64,000 bases of DNA from Prosapia bicincta (Eukaryota > Arthropoda > Insecta > Hemiptera > Cercopidae), in the NCBI GenBank assembly GCA_036971475.1, contig JBAIZL010000001.1, positions 106,741,850 through 106,805,849 of the forward strand, given 5' to 3'. Made by a program: the position numbers and the translations under genes. A model generated the notes under the pieces. It did no database searches. It was not told the origin of the DNA and saw only the letters and a program-made list of their open reading frames with translations. Within the stretch, counting starts at the first letter, position 1. Each line of letters begins with the position of its first letter. This document shows, piece by piece, positions 49,441 to 61,659 of the stretch.

Positions 49441-49518
49441 TTAAAAAAAATAATAAACTTCGTTACTCAAGTCTCAATAATACACTGACAGTTTACTATA
49501 GTATAGTACACTCTAGGG

Positions 49519-50227
49519 CAGGGGTCTCGGCAACCTTTTTGTAATTAAGGGCCTCATGTTCAATCTAACATGGCTGTAAGGGCCACAAATATAAAATAAT
49601 TATATTTTCTAATTTTAGATTGGTAGTATAACTGATTTTGATACACCACTACAGGTGATTTTAACTAATGGCTATTAATGGATTTTAAAAATAATTTTAA
49701 TAAAATAGGCTCCTTACTTCCTTAATCAAATTTGTTGAGTACTGTGGACTAAATTTCAACTAAATATATAAAACCCACTATCCACAATACAAAAATCTTT
49801 ATTTTAGAGTTATGTTTATTTTATGTTTAGTAAATACATACTTCCTGATTACAAATCTGACAATTTTCTTACTTAACTTTGACACATTTCTTTATTGATG
49901 TTTTGAAATGTTTTTTTTTAATGTTCTAAATAATGGAGTAAATCAATTTCATTTAAAAATTAACAAAATTTTACTAAAATAAAAACAAGAAAGTAATAGC
50001 TTACTTGTTATTTTAAGTAGGGGTTAACTTAATCCTCATAGCAGGCACTACTTTCCACTTATATCGCGCCTGTAATTTATTTTTAGGTGTTTATTGTTAT
50101 GGTTAGTGCATTGGTTCTAGCTATTGAGTAACCTATTTGTATTCTAACCCATAAGCGTAAGCTATCCGGACCGCTCAGAATTCAAAAACGTGGAGAGGAC
50201 CGCACAAAATAATTTTACCAACCTCTG
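49519..50227. mobile_element. hAT-type non-autonomous element (MITE)
   Basis: Left end CAGGGGTCTCGGCAACC and right end (reverse complement) CAGAGGTTGGTAAAATT are hAT-type termini. They are flanked by an 8-bp near-duplication, CTCTAGGG (49511-49518) and CTTTAGGG (50228-50235). 709 bp; no transposase frame. Confidence 0.8.
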
Positions 50228-50235
50228 CTTTAGGG

Positions 50236-50868
50236 TAACTGAAAATACTTTATCATGCACATTTTATAATCTTTTTAAAAGAAACCTGTATGTCACAAAA
50301 AACAAGAATGTACAGGACATTAGTCAAGTCTACTGTATAACATAAATAGCATAATAATATTTGCTTTGCCCTTTTGTATAAAATTTGTAATTTCTCTTCC
50401 ATTAACTTCATACTCAGATTATAAACCTATACAGAGTTTGCCTGTCATCAATGAGGAAACATGAAATAAACTTCCATAAACTTAGGACCAAAACACAAAG
50501 GTTAGGTTTAGTTGCCTAAACATTCATGCTGTCTAGAGTTTTGTGTTTATATGTGATTTTTTATTGAAAGTTTTGGATCCGAAGTATTTTGTTTTTATTG
50601 TATGACTAAGCATATGCCATGAAACAGTTCAACATTGAATTCAAAAAGTATTCTAAGAAGAGGAACTAGGACTAAAATAAAGTGAAATCCTAAAACAGTA
50701 CAGGATTTTACTGTATATTAAATAAGGAACACAGCAATCTTTTTAAGAAAATTAAACATATATTCGGCAAATAGAATCACAAAAACTGCAGCAGATTATA
50801 GATAAGCATTCAGAAGCTCATACAAGTTATTTAAGGAGCCAATAACAAAGCTTGGATACTACCAGTTC

Positions 50869-50899
<31 letters not shown>

Positions 50900-51060
50900 C
50901 TGGACCTGGAGAGAAAATTTGGTACACAAAAATAAAGATTTTGCTGTTAATTGATAACTGTATGGTCCACCAAAACTTTCTCTTCTTTAAAGTGAATTTG
51001 TGTTGAATACTTTCCCACAAACCTTTCTTTCAGTCATTCAATATATAGACCAAGGCAGCG
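50236..51060 (+). other. Intronic stretch with an A-rich tract
   Basis: A run of about 24 A at 50874-50897. Not otherwise recognised; it may belong to the jerky-like relic that follows. Confidence 0.4.
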
Positions 51061-51066
51061 TTATGT

Positions 51067-51570
51067 GTGACTTGTTGTTTGAAAAGTTTGGGTAAGCGAA
51101 ATTACAGAGCATTTCGAACAAGTGTACTAAATGAGGCTTACATGATAAAAATTGCTTGGAATAATGTTATACACAGATCATTCTTACATTGCTTCAGGAG
51201 TGCTGATTTTCCGTTTGGACCTGAGGAAGAGTCAAACAAGCTTGAAAAGTTGATAGATTCCAATACTCCTGATGAAACCAATTAAAACCACAAGTGCCCA
51301 CAAGCGCTGTTAGTGATGCATAGATTGTTAAGATGTGCTGGTTAATTATGAAGATTCTTCTGCTGAAAAAAATAAAGAATGTAAAGAATAGTCAACCAGA
51401 GGAACGAATTCCACCCTCTTTGAAAGCAGCTTCTACAATACGAGGCAAGAAAAAATTTACTGGAGTTTGGTCTGATGGGCTGAGCAAAATTCTTTGTGTA
51501 GTGAATGATGTAGACTTTATTCACAGTTGCAAGACAATTACAAATGAAAATTACAACTCTCTTAAATAAG
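51067..51570 (+). pseudogene. Jerky/Tigger-type transposase C-terminal relic
   Basis: The frame reads E-A-Y-M-I-K-I-A-W-N-N-V-I-H-R-S-F-L-H-C-F-R-S-A-D-F-P, matching the A-W-x-x-V-x-x-x-T-x-x-x-C-F-x-x-A-G-F block after the DDE domain of these transposases. A second frame (51333-51569) follows after a stop and is not recognised. No DDE part was found upstream. Confidence 0.6.
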
Positions 51571-52051
51571 AGTTGAACTACTAATTATAATGACCTTTAA
51601 TTTTCAATCATTTAATTACTGAATTCTACTATACAACTCTAACTAGCTTAAAACTGATTTGGATTTTTACATTTTCAACATTTCACTGTACAATGTTGGA
51701 TATTTCAAATTTTGTTCATTCTAAAAAGTCAATTATAAAATTTCCGTTATTTAATGTAGGAAACTTGTCTGCTATTTGTTTGTAAATTTAGACTTTACAT
51801 TTGTAAACCAATAGTTCCTATATAAAATATATAGTTTTTGGTTTCATATATATATATATATATGTATGTATAATGGATAATGGAAAATAAGAAAATGAAA
51901 TTTAGCACAGCTTTTCATACTTTTGAGTATCTATAAATAATATTTCTTCAGTTAGAGATAAACATTGTAAAAATAAAACAATAATATTTGAAATAAACCT
52001 TTTGTAGATACTATTATTACAATCTTCACTAAAATTGTATATTTGTTTCAG
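51571..52051 (+). other. End of intron 2 of the plus-strand gene
   Basis: AT-rich with a short (TA)n near 51850. The acceptor TTGTTTCAG ends at 52051. Confidence 0.5.
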
Positions 52052-52293
52052 ATGACCAGCTGTGGTTTCTGGATGGTTTTCCTTTATGATCGAAACTGTA
52101 TTCTGCCTCCAATATTAGATTCTTTATTTCCTTCCTGGGCAAACCATATAGTCCACAGTTTGCCACCTTTTGTTATTGGTGTAGAAATGTATTTCTCGCA
52201 TGACAGCATATCTTGTAAAACCTGCTCCTATCTACCTTCCAAAAAATCATCTTTTGTCATCTTGAACATTGTACTTATTGCATATCTAATTTT
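52052..52293 (+). CDS. AIG1/ADTRP-like membrane hydrolase, exon 3 (plus-strand gene)
   Basis: 242 bases between TTGTTTCAG and a GTAAGT donor, phase 0 in and phase 2 out, the same as its minus-strand paralogue. It encodes G-F-W-M-V-F-L-Y-D-R-N, then L-F-P-S-W-A-N-H-I-V-H-S-L-P-P. The second His of N-H-I-V-H (residue 128 of the 226-residue model) matches the catalytic His of AIG1. The stretch P-S-K-K-S-S follows, near the conserved Y-P-S-K/R loop of the family, and a hydrophobic segment ends at A-Y-L-I-L. The residue after the catalytic His is Ser, against Thr in the minus-strand copy. Confidence 0.87.
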
Positions 52294-53440
52294 GTAAGTA
52301 AATTTAGCATGCATGTTTTATTTTGTGAAAGAGGGATGTTTGGTTTAGTAGCAATAATATTAAAAATTATTGATACAATATTAATATCTAAGTGGTAGAA
52401 ATGTTTATTTAACTTACTAAAATTAATTTCTCTCCCTTCTAAGGAAACAAGGTCCACTTACACAGTAACAAATTCTTTTATTACCGACAACTAAATTGAA
52501 ATTTTGTGAATAGATTTTATTCTCAATGATGATTGCTGAAATTTAATTTTAATTAACTTTAATTTTAACCTATAGGTTTGATTAGTAACTAATTAGTTTA
52601 ATAATAATGTAAAGATTGACCTTTTAAGTCATAGCTTCTAAATTATTCCCCGGTGATTTATGATTTCATTCTTTTAATGTAAGAGGATCGTCAAATCATC
52701 CAACACTTATTAGCATATTTCAGTCCATTATTCAGACATCATTAAAAATAAAAATGGTAAAAACACATAACAAGAGAAATATTAAATATTACGTATGACA
52801 AGGCTTGACAATCATTTGCGCTTTGATTATTATATAACATGCAATAATTATATTCAAGATTTTAAACTGTATCGGAACCCTAATTTTTCCTATCACCATT
52901 ACTACTGCCATTGGACAATGTAGTAGCTACTGGCCTTTGCCTTATATTCTTTATGTTGGTAAAAAAAAGTATTTTGCACAATTTTATAAGGAATGATAGC
53001 TGATATTCTCTTTACTATTGAAAACAAGGTATAGACAAGGTATATAGACTTCATATATAAACCTGTAACTATCCAGTGTATTTCTCCATTGCTGTAATGG
53101 TCCTACTATTATGGCATCTCTCCAATAATATAGATTGGCCTTCATGGCATCTTGAAATTTTGTGATGAGAAGAAATTAGTATATGTAAAATTTGACTTCT
53201 GTAGTATACCCTTGGTATACAAATCAAGTTATTCAAACATTGACCAAAATTATTATTAATTGTTAAATTGTGTTTCCTTATAAAATAGTTTTGCACATAA
53301 CCTGATGCATATATTTTGTTCAATTACTATAACTCAGTATACACAGAACAATATATAGGAAAATGGAAATACAAATAGAATGATAAGTCAAAGAAGATAA
53401 ATAAAATGTATTAAATAGTCAATTAATGATGAGTAGTCAC
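52294..53440 (+). other. Intron 3 of the plus-strand gene, first part
   Basis: AT-rich, no feature recognised. Confidence 0.45.
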
Positions 53441-53441
53441 A

Positions 53442-53633
53442 TTAAAGCAAGAAGGTTAAAAAAGAAATGAGAAATGCAGAAACTCCTGCAGATATTTCTA
53501 CTTTCTGCACGATGTCTTTGATATTACATTCTGGATTTTCATCCTTTAAATTTTTATAAAGGCGTAAAATAATTTTTCTTTGCTCGAAGTGTATTACTTG
53601 TCCTCGTTTATTTTTTGGTATGGGTGATGACAT
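53442..53633 (-). pseudogene. Possible transposase N-terminal fragment
   Basis: The frame reads Q-V-I-H-F-E-Q-R-K-I-I-L-R-L-Y-K-N-L then C-N-I-K-D-I-V-Q-K-V-E-I-S-A-G-V-S. This resembles the N-terminal helix-turn-helix of DD82E/IS630-type transposases such as the one at 37.7 kb (A-R-T-L-I-S-K-I-I-E). No catalytic part follows. Family assignment is tentative. Confidence 0.45.
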
Positions 53634-53934
53634 TGCTTAAAACTCAATCCTTAAAATTCAACAACACCACAAACTCACAAACTCAAATATAACAAGCAAC
53701 GATCGTAAATTATTCCACTGTCACTCACAACTAAAAAATGTCAGGCACAACAAACAGACGAGCAAATGTTCCCCTGGTCGTTTCCTAACTAACTGTTAAT
53801 CGGGCAGCGAGACATTTCAGTTTTTTCAAGTGGTCACTCAGCCAATAGGGTTTTCAAAATCGTTATGTTCACCACTCGCTGCTGCAAACATATTCTGAAC
53901 GAACAGTAGGCCAACACATTGTTCAATGCTGTGA

Positions 53935-54720
53935 GTCATGGAGAAGACTGGTGCTCAGGTCTGTTGTGTTAATGTGAGTCTATGGTGTGTTGGTGTTCTG
54001 TGGTGTGTTATTCTTCATATATGATATATATACTTTAGATATGTATTCAAATATAGTATGTGATTTTAAGTGTGTTTTGTTGTTTATAATATGTTGTGGA
54101 TAGTATTTGTGGTGTTTGTATATTTCATAGTTTTCTGTTGTGTTTAGTTTGTTGTTTTTTTTTATATAGTGTAGGATTATTAGATTGGTGTGTGAGTGTG
54201 GTGTGTTTTGTATGTGTGTGGCAAAATTTGATATGGGTTATGTCTTTTTGTGTTCTTTGTTTTTGTGTTTGTTGTTTTGTTTTGTTATCGTGACATCCAA
54301 GAAGTTGATGCTGTTCTGTTTCCAGTGTGAAGTTTATGTTATTGTGTAATTGTTTATGTGATTGTGGAAGGTTTTTATTTGTCTTATGTTGCCGTTCTAT
54401 AGGATTAGAATGTCATCTACGTATCTGTACCAATATATTATTTTGTGGGCGTATTTGTTGTTGTTTATGATATATTTTTGTTCTAGATTGTGTATGAATA
54501 TTTCTGAACACATTATAAATAACAAAACACACTTACAATCAAGTACTGTATTTGTACGCATAGTTAACAACTACTCTTTGAACAAAAACACACCACAGAA
54601 CACCAATACACCACAGATTCACACCATCACAACACATCTGAGCAACAGTCTTGTCTGTGATTGACAGCATTGAAATATGCGCTGACCTAGTGCGAAACGC
54701 ATCTGCTAAAGAATATCAGT
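53935..54720 (-). mobile_element. Penelope-like element with reverse transcriptase remnant, inverted ends
   Basis: The minus strand reads Y-W-Y-R-Y-V-D-D-I-L-I-L near 54450-54415 (RT catalytic Y-V-D-D). It then has S-I-N-F-L-D-V-T-I near 54310, and further down a GIY-YIG tail ending E-N-Y-E-I-Y-K (54125). The ends at 53935-54065 and 54520-54665 are inverted relative to each other. The right end carries AACGCATCTGCTAAAG, also seen at 6485. Frames are broken. Confidence 0.7.
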
Positions 54721-56040
54721 AAATTTTAATGCCAGTATTGGTTTTTTGCCAAGTTAATAGCAAAAGTGTAATTATAGAAAAACCTCAAGATGTACAACAC
54801 AAAAACTGCAACTTCTAATAAAAATATCTGAGAACACAGATAATGAAGACCAAGTTAATAACCAGTCTAATAACCATTCATCCCTTGTTTCAAAACGTCT
54901 TCCTAAAAGACATTGTTTAAATATATTTTCACTCATTCAAATCAAGCAGAACAAATTACAGATGATTTATTGTGATATTTGATTTTCATAACTGAAAGAG
55001 TAACATATCTTTGCATCAATAATAGATTAACAAATCCAATAAATAATGAGTCTCAATTTTCTCTTTAGGATTCGACAGAGGCTGCAAGGCAGCTTATTTA
55101 GCTATAGTTTTTCATTACTCCATATTTTCTACTTCTCATTTCATAGACTCAGTCTTATTTTGGATAGAAGTTCAAATTTCACAATATGTATAGCTGGTAT
55201 CCCTTTTAGTAAGAAGTATGAACAAAACCTTTTGAGAATGAAAACACAGGTTAATGAAAAGAGTTGGACTTCACTGTCTTGAAACATAAAACTATTTTGA
55301 ATTTTGCATTGAACTGTTTTGAATATAAATTATTATTAATATATTATTTTTCCGAAATATGCTTGCAAAATTATGGAATTACCAGCCTCCTCTACAGGTT
55401 TTATAAAGGGAAAAAATTGATCAGAATGAATCAATAATAAGACAATCTTAGAGCTGAGTGAAATAAATTCAAGCTGATTTAGAATTCTTAGCTCATTGTA
55501 TTTTACAATTCTGGAGTTATCAATAATGACTAAGTTCTAAGCCCTGAATTCGAGACTGAATTTAACACTAAGCAGGGCATTAGGTTGACAATATCATTAG
55601 GTGAATGGTACACTATAAATATTATTACATCTGGCATTCAAGTACTTTTCAAGTACTGACAAGTTAGTTACTGAATAATCACTTTTAACTCTATATTAAT
55701 TGGTAGATTTAGGAAATTATTTATTTTTGACACTATTACAACCACGTTAACACTTAAAATTACTAAAGACAATGTCTTTAATTTCATTACATAATATATA
55801 TTTTGACATCAGTATTTTATTTACTGTCTATATCAAACAGTTATTATATATGTTTATTATTTTTGTTTAGACTAAATTAGTTTTATTTAAAGTATGACTA
55901 AGTTATGTCCTCAGTAATTTTATGAAGTGTCAAAAAAAAGACTATTTTCAACTGCAAGGGAAATTTCTTGTTTGACGGTTGGCAACATTCTTGTATACTA
56001 TTGTAATAAACATTGATTATTACAGAAACATTACTATTAT
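54721..56040 (+). other. AT-rich intronic stretch
   Basis: No feature recognised. The frame at 55046-55282 matches no exon of the host gene or a transposon that I know. Confidence 0.4.
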
Positions 56041-56049
56041 TTCTGTATA

Positions 56050-56470
56050 CTATTACATAATGTGTGCTCATAGTGAAATAATTTTATCTGGAAAGAGAAA
56101 GCTATGCAACAACCTTTAGGCAACTTTGAAATATCCTAGGACCTAATGCAGCACCAAATAAATGGACAATATGCAGACTTATGAAAAAGTTCAACAAAAC
56201 GGGTTTAGTAGTGAACATTAATAGTCTTGGTCATCAGACCAACCTGAACTTAACATCGAGACTGTTTATGACAGTGTGGGGGTAGTCCAAAATGACATTG
56301 GTTATGCATCGCTTCCAATAATTTGCTCTGAGTTAATTTTCACTGCAGAGAATTCCCCAATATAATTTCCAACGCAAATTCACAAACTGTACATAATTCT
56401 GACTACACAGGAGCTGAAAGAGGCCAGTGAAGAGGATAGTATGTAACAGTTGAGCCTTTTTCCTGGGGTA
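56050..56470 (+). pseudogene. Mariner-group transposase N-terminal relic (helix-turn-helix)
   Basis: After frame correction it reads A-A-P-N-K-W-T-I-C-R-L-M-K-K-F-N-K-T-G-L-V, the P-x-x-x-T-I-x-R-L-V-x-K-F-x-x-T-G-S-V helix-turn-helix found in arthropod mariner-like elements. It is followed by a damaged S-L-Q-R-I and T-Q-E-L-K-E-A. Stops throughout. The catalytic part may be the fragment at 57790. Confidence 0.6.
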
Positions 56471-57780
56471 AGTATTTATCAGGGCTTTATTAAAAATGTG
56501 TGTTAATTACTAATTAACAAATTAATCAACCTTACTTACCAGGGGCTCCTTGTTTTCCGTTTTCAGCCAGGCATAATAATGTCTTTCTGTAAACGATCTT
56601 CTGATGTCTTCGGAAGATAGAACGAGGTTACTTGAAATGAAAATTGAAAGTTTGTAACGTTCTAGTTTACTTGTGAAATAAGAATTTAAATTTTTAAAAT
56701 ACAAAGTCATACAATTTATTAATCAGTGACAAATTACAAAAGAACAAAAGACAGCAATGTGTCGAGTATTTATCTTTTAATTACTTATTATCTTTTAAAA
56801 TTTATATATATCGAGAAGATAGTAACTCAAGTTTTCCAATTTTAGAAATGAATATTCAAGGGATAATTTCTACCGTTCATGTGTTAACCGTTTATCATTT
56901 AAAATTCAACTTAGTTAACATTAAAATATATTTTCTTTATTATTATCTAAAACGTAACTGGTTGTGCACATTACTTTTTTTTAAAACACTTTAACACATA
57001 TTAAACATTGCCCATGGCTTTTGGAATCACTAATCACTGCACATCGATCCTGGAATCAGCGCTCTTACACAAAAATTATATAAACTTTTATTTATTTGAA
57101 ACACGTATATAATCGCTTCTGACTTCTTCTTTAGTTGCGTTAAATAAATTTGGTACCTGCCTTGACATCTTAAATTTTGAATACTGGAAGCTTATAAATT
57201 TCTAGGTTACGTCCGAAAATGCCATTACATCTGTTCTGTTCAAGAACCTCTGGAGAAGTGGGGCTTCTGCAAGGGCACGCTAACGGAATTTCCCACCCTT
57301 GGTTATTATTTCGAATTTTTTGATTTGTGCATTGGATCAGGCGATATCAGACCATGCTTACGTCACATGGGGTGATGTCGTAATTGGCCTAAGTTACTAC
57401 TCGTACGATATTTTACATTTTTACCTGCTAGGGGCGCTACTATCTATGCTAGCTTCACAAAGTGCACCAAGAAAACAAAAATTTTCATTTATATTGGAAC
57501 GATATAATTATTAAACAAAAATCAAATATATAAATGAATTTATATGTAACACCTTATTTTTAAGAGTGTTACAAGTATTCATCAACTAGTTTGTGGGAAG
57601 ACAAAAAGAGGACGTTTGGCCTCTTTTGTCCTTTAAATGTCCTTAAAGGACATTTGGCCTTTGAGGGCCAAATCTTCACTTTAGAAATGACGTGCATTTT
57701 TACCTAAATGGATGTGAATAATCAAAACTGTTGTATCTGTGATTTACGAAATCCTTGAATAATTCAAAGGAAATAGAAAT
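56471..57780 (+). other. Sequence separating two transposase relics
   Basis: No recognised frame. A short hairpin of GGACATTTGGCC words is at 57610-57670. It may be an insertion that split a mariner-like copy. Confidence 0.4.
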
Positions 57781-57789
57781 TTATATACA

Positions 57790-57920
57790 AGTGACAGTGT
57801 AATGTGGATTTTGGGCAGGAGGGACCATCAGATCTTATTTTATTGAGCATGAGGCAAGACAAGCTGTGGCATTTAATGGGAACCGATACCGCAGAGATAA
57901 CAGAAGTGATGCAATGGTAG
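57790..57920 (+). pseudogene. Mariner-group DDE fragment
   Basis: Reads I-R-S-Y-F-I-E-H-E-A-R-Q-A-V-A-F-N-G-N-R-Y-R, a worn version of I-G-P-Y-F-F-E ... A-V-x-V-N-x-x-R-Y. It probably belongs with 56050-56470. Confidence 0.5.
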
Positions 57921-58117
57921 CAAATTTCAGAGATTGCAGTAGAGAAGGTCATACAACAGACATTACTTATAATATTTGAAATGGGAAGGTGAAATGATTA
58001 TTTCATGTATTTTACTAATAAATACATAACAATAAACAATACAATGTTTTACTGAACAATAAACAATAAAAAGGAACATTTGTTGATTCCATCTTCGCGT
58101 GAGCTACTAGTAATCAC

Positions 58118-58349
58118 TTACAACTTTTTAAAAAAATGTTTTAACTTGCCTATAGTAGCACTTACTTTTTTTGTTGTTGAGGACGGCCGTTTCGGGAGAT
58201 GCGTCCCTTTGTCAACTCAGACCATAACTCAACAGACCGTTACGGTCCGAGTTGACAAAGGGATACATCTCCCGAAACGGCCGTCCTCAACAACAAAAAA
58301 AGTAAGTGCTACTATAGGCAAGTTAAAACATTTTTTTAAAAAGTTGTAA
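58118..58349. mobile_element. Penelope-like element fold-back
   Basis: A near-perfect palindrome centred at ~58233. Each arm carries GAGGACGGCCGTTTCGGGAG and GCCTATAGTAGCACTTAC. A single copy of the same end is at 59330-59480. Confidence 0.8.
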
Positions 58350-58870
58350 ATAAAAAGGAATCAAAACTCTCTTTTTTATCCCTACCATATCCCTACTCTC
58401 TGTATTCCTTAATATTTTAAATTTATTTCATAGGTATTCTTCGTCCAAACTTATTTTATCTTTCACGATCCCTAATATTTTTTCACTACATACCAAATTT
58501 AATATTTCACTTTTATAAATTTAATATTTCGTTTAGCTGTTATACAATCTCTTCTCCCTTACTAACACATAACGAAACATACATACTTCCCAATATTTAA
58601 CTCCTTTATCTTTTTTTATCATATGACAGCGTATTACAATTTAAATTAGTAATCATATATTAAATCAGTTATATTTAACTATAATTATATTCTATATCAA
58701 TTTCTTTAATTTTTAAATAGTTTTCTTTTCAATATCATTAAGTTTCTCTCCTCAGGGTTTTCTTCAATATAGATGGAAAAATGATAACTGCTGCTTTGGT
58801 TGAATTTTTCACTCACTCCTTATTGGTTTACTTTTTTTCTTTATTATTGTTTAACTAAGCACCTTAAGGC
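58350..58870 (+). other. Pyrimidine-rich AT stretch
   Basis: Low complexity; nothing recognised. Confidence 0.45.
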
Positions 58871-58879
58871 ATTGTTTGG

Positions 58880-59110
58880 CTAGGCTACAACGGTTTTAAG
58901 AGCACAATTTTTATAATATGGTCAAAAAGTGTATATGATCTGTATTAGGTGTCTTCATTTTGTATATTTTTTAGTTGTTTTTTGGTATATTTGTAAATTT
59001 TATATTGTTTTATGGTGTCGAGGTGTGGCTTTTTTTATGAGAAGAATATCTAGCTTATGGTTGATGTCCATGAAAGTATGGCTTGATTCTAAAATGTGAT
59101 TATCAAAAAC
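58880..59110 (-). pseudogene. Penelope-like element GIY-YIG tail, decayed
   Basis: Minus-strand pieces D-N-H-I-L-E-S-S-H-T and K-L-D-I-L-L-I-K-K-A-T-P followed by I-Y-x-N-L-Q-I-Y match the tail of the 5.3-kb GIY-YIG frame (E-I-L-H-I-N-K-K-E-P-H ... E-Q-Y-E-I-Y). Stops present. Confidence 0.55.
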
Positions 59111-59329
59111 AAAATCAGTGTCTTATTTAATATAGTGCATGAGTTCTTTAAGGGCTTGTGGGAAGCTTCATCATAAGTAAGGAATAGCTTCATAAGCAAA
59201 TACTTACAATAAGTATTTACTTATTGTAAGCTATTGACAAAATTTGTATAACCAAAAATTATTTTTATTATTACTTAATAAAAATAATCATAATCCTTTT
59301 AAGATTACATTAACTGATTTTTTTAATAT

Positions 59330-60960
59330 ACATATTTGTTGATACCATCTTCACGTTAGCTACTAGTTTTCACTAAAACACTTGTAAATATTTTACACAC
59401 TTGCCTATAGTAGCAAATAGTTATATTTGTTGAGGACGGCTGTTTCGGGAGATGTGTCCCATTTTCAACTCAGGCCGTAACTGATTTCAAGGTATAATGT
59501 AATTGTGTGTTGAGTATGTGTATACTGTGTAGTTTGAAATGTCTGTATATTTCGTATTGTTCGGTTGTGTAATGTTGGTTATTTCTGTGTTATTTATGAA
59601 GAATTTGTAGGTTAGATGTTATGTCTATGTAGTAATGTTTTGTGGAGTTGAGATGATTGGTAAAGTTTGATGGGTAATTATAGTTTGTTAGTGCGTTTAT
59701 ATGTTCTTGGTAGCGTGTAGAGAAAGGGAACTGTCTAGCCTATCTAACAACTGTGGCATGAACTGCACGTTAGTTTGCAAACTGCAGCGGTGTTGTAAAT
59801 GTCGTTGATTTTGTTGTTGGGTTTAAATTGTTTATTGAGAGTATTGAGTGTAGAGTAAGCTATTTTGTAGTTGTATTTTCATAGTGTGTTGGTTAGATTG
59901 TGGGTTTTGGATGATCTGTATGGTATTTTTAAGTATTTTATGGAATTGTCGTGTTGTGTGTGTTTCGGTTATTGGTTTGTTTTTTAGGCGGTTGTATAAT
60001 TTGTCAATCATTGCTGTGTTGTATCCATTAGTTTGTGCTGTATGTTTTATGGTGTTTAATTGTTGACAGTGTTCTTCTTAGTCTAAGCAGGCGATATATC
60101 ATGGTGTTGTAAGCAGCTAGTTTATGTTGGTGTTGGTGGTTTGAGGAGATGTGAATGGTAGTATTGGTACTGGTGGGTTTTCGGTATATGTTAAATTTAT
60201 GTGTTTGTTTGTCTGTGAGTTTAATTGTAAGGTCTAGGAAGTTGAGAGAGTTTTATTGTTCTGTTTCGATGGTGTCTGTTAGTTTTGGGTGTATGGAATT
60301 AATGTGTTTTAAAAATATGTGTCCTCGGCATGTGTTACTTTTGTATAATGTTATGATATCGTTGACGTATTTATACCAGCAAATTATGTTATCTGAGTAT
60401 TTATTGTTGTGTAAAATGTGGTTTTGTTCAATATCATGTATGAATGTTTCTGCTAAGATGCTCTATGTAGGAAGCCATAGGTAGGTCATCTTTTTGGTTA
60501 TAGGAAGTGTTATTATAGGTGAAGTAATTTTGAGAACTGATTAATTTTGTAAGGTGGATGATTTCGTCAATGTGTGTATGTGGTGTATTTGTGTCTATAA
60601 ACATGTTCTTCAGAATGTTGATGGTTTGTGGAACGGATATTTTGGTATATAGATTTGATATATCGAAAGAGACTAAAGCGGAATTGTGTGGGATATTTAC
60701 GTTTTTTATTTTGTCTATTAGATTTAGGCTATTTTTTATGCTACAATGATTATTAAATTTTATACGGTTTCAGATAGTTTTATCGAGAAATTTGGTTAGA
60801 AGATGTTTTCAAGGTCTAATATTAGACTTTTGGTGAAATTTTGTTGGCTTTATTTGGGTGTGATGTATTTTAAGCCTTTGCCTAGTAGTTTTAATTCATT
60901 AGCTGAAAATTTTGTATTGGTGAGGTTTACACCCAGAACTGTCTTAATGAATTAAAACTG
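59330..60960 (-). pseudogene. Penelope-like element, RT and GIY-YIG relic with terminal end
   Basis: Minus strand, from right to left. RT pieces at 60420-60330 read W-Y-K-Y-V-N-D-I-I-T-L-Y, where the catalytic Y-V-D-D has become Y-V-N-D. Then L-N-F-L-D-L-T-I-K-L-T-D and Y-R-K-P-T-S-T-N-T-T-I-H (60250-60150). A broken GIY-YIG region follows (59790-59560) with a Cys-rich K-L-T-C-S-S-C-H. The end at 59480-59330 matches the 58118-58349 fold-back. It is a near full-length 3' half of one PLE but inactive. Confidence 0.75.
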
Positions 60961-61499
60961 CATATTTATTTGGATATATAGCACCCTAATAATCTCAAAG
61001 AAGGTTATTACAACTGGTATTTTAAAACTGTCAAATATATTTCTACATATTGAAGATTATATTTAATTAAATAATTAATAATAAACTATTGTTGAATCGT
61101 TTAGATATTATTAAGAATTTTAATATTATTTATAACATTACGTGTATAGTAACATATTTTATTATTCCAGACAGAATAAAATTTTGTGTCAATGGAATAA
61201 AGATTATTCTATTCTTAGCAATGCTTAAAATGAATGTTGTATAGTTTAATCAACTTATTGCTTAAAAATTTACAATGCTAACATGAAAATATTATTTTAA
61301 ATAATGCCTTATTTGTATAATACCTGATGCATATAATTTGCATTGTGATATGAGGTAAATTGAGAGACAAATTTATTAAAAATGAATGTGTTCTGATTTT
61401 TAAAACCTAAACAACAAAATAAATGCACTGATTTTGTTACTTATAGTAAAAACATCTTATTTAATCTCTTTGATTTATGATTGCAATATTTGTTTACAG
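60961..61499 (+). other. End of intron 3 of the plus-strand gene
   Basis: AT-rich. The acceptor TTTGTTTACAG ends at 61499. Confidence 0.5.
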
Positions 61500-61659
61500 A
61501 TTTCTGAATATATATTTTGCAGAAGGTAGATGGGTATACTTTGGTATGCAATATCTATCCACAGTCCAAATTGTCACTCTCATAACAACTGCCTATTTGG
61601 GTTGTATAATATTTCATCTGTTGGGTTATTATCTACATTCTTTCATTGCAAGTAAGTAG
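61500..61659 (+). CDS. AIG1/ADTRP-like membrane hydrolase, terminal exon 4 (plus-strand gene)
   Basis: One base completes the codon left open by exon 3, then 52 codons and a TAG stop at 61657-61659. It encodes F-A-E-G-R-W-V-Y-F, the family's G-x-W-V-Y-P segment with Phe in place of Pro. Two hydrophobic stretches follow (V-Q-I-V-T-L-I-T-T-A and C-I-I-F-H-L-L-G-Y-Y-L). L-L-G-Y-Y-L-H-S-F matches the usual L-L-G-E-x-L-N end. The last codons contain AAGTAAGTAG, so a GTAAGT donor also exists at the stop and an extra C-terminal exon cannot be excluded. The family usually has a longer basic tail. Confidence 0.82.

Noticed and set aside
55046..55282. 78-codon ORF tested as an extra AIG1-like exon
   Set aside because: No family motif, wrong position between exons 3 and 4, and exon 3 joins exon 4 in phase without it.
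53935..60760. Val/Cys/Phe-rich plus-strand ORFs at 54096, 59884, 60155 and 60558
   Set aside because: Antisense of Penelope-like reverse transcriptase remnants.
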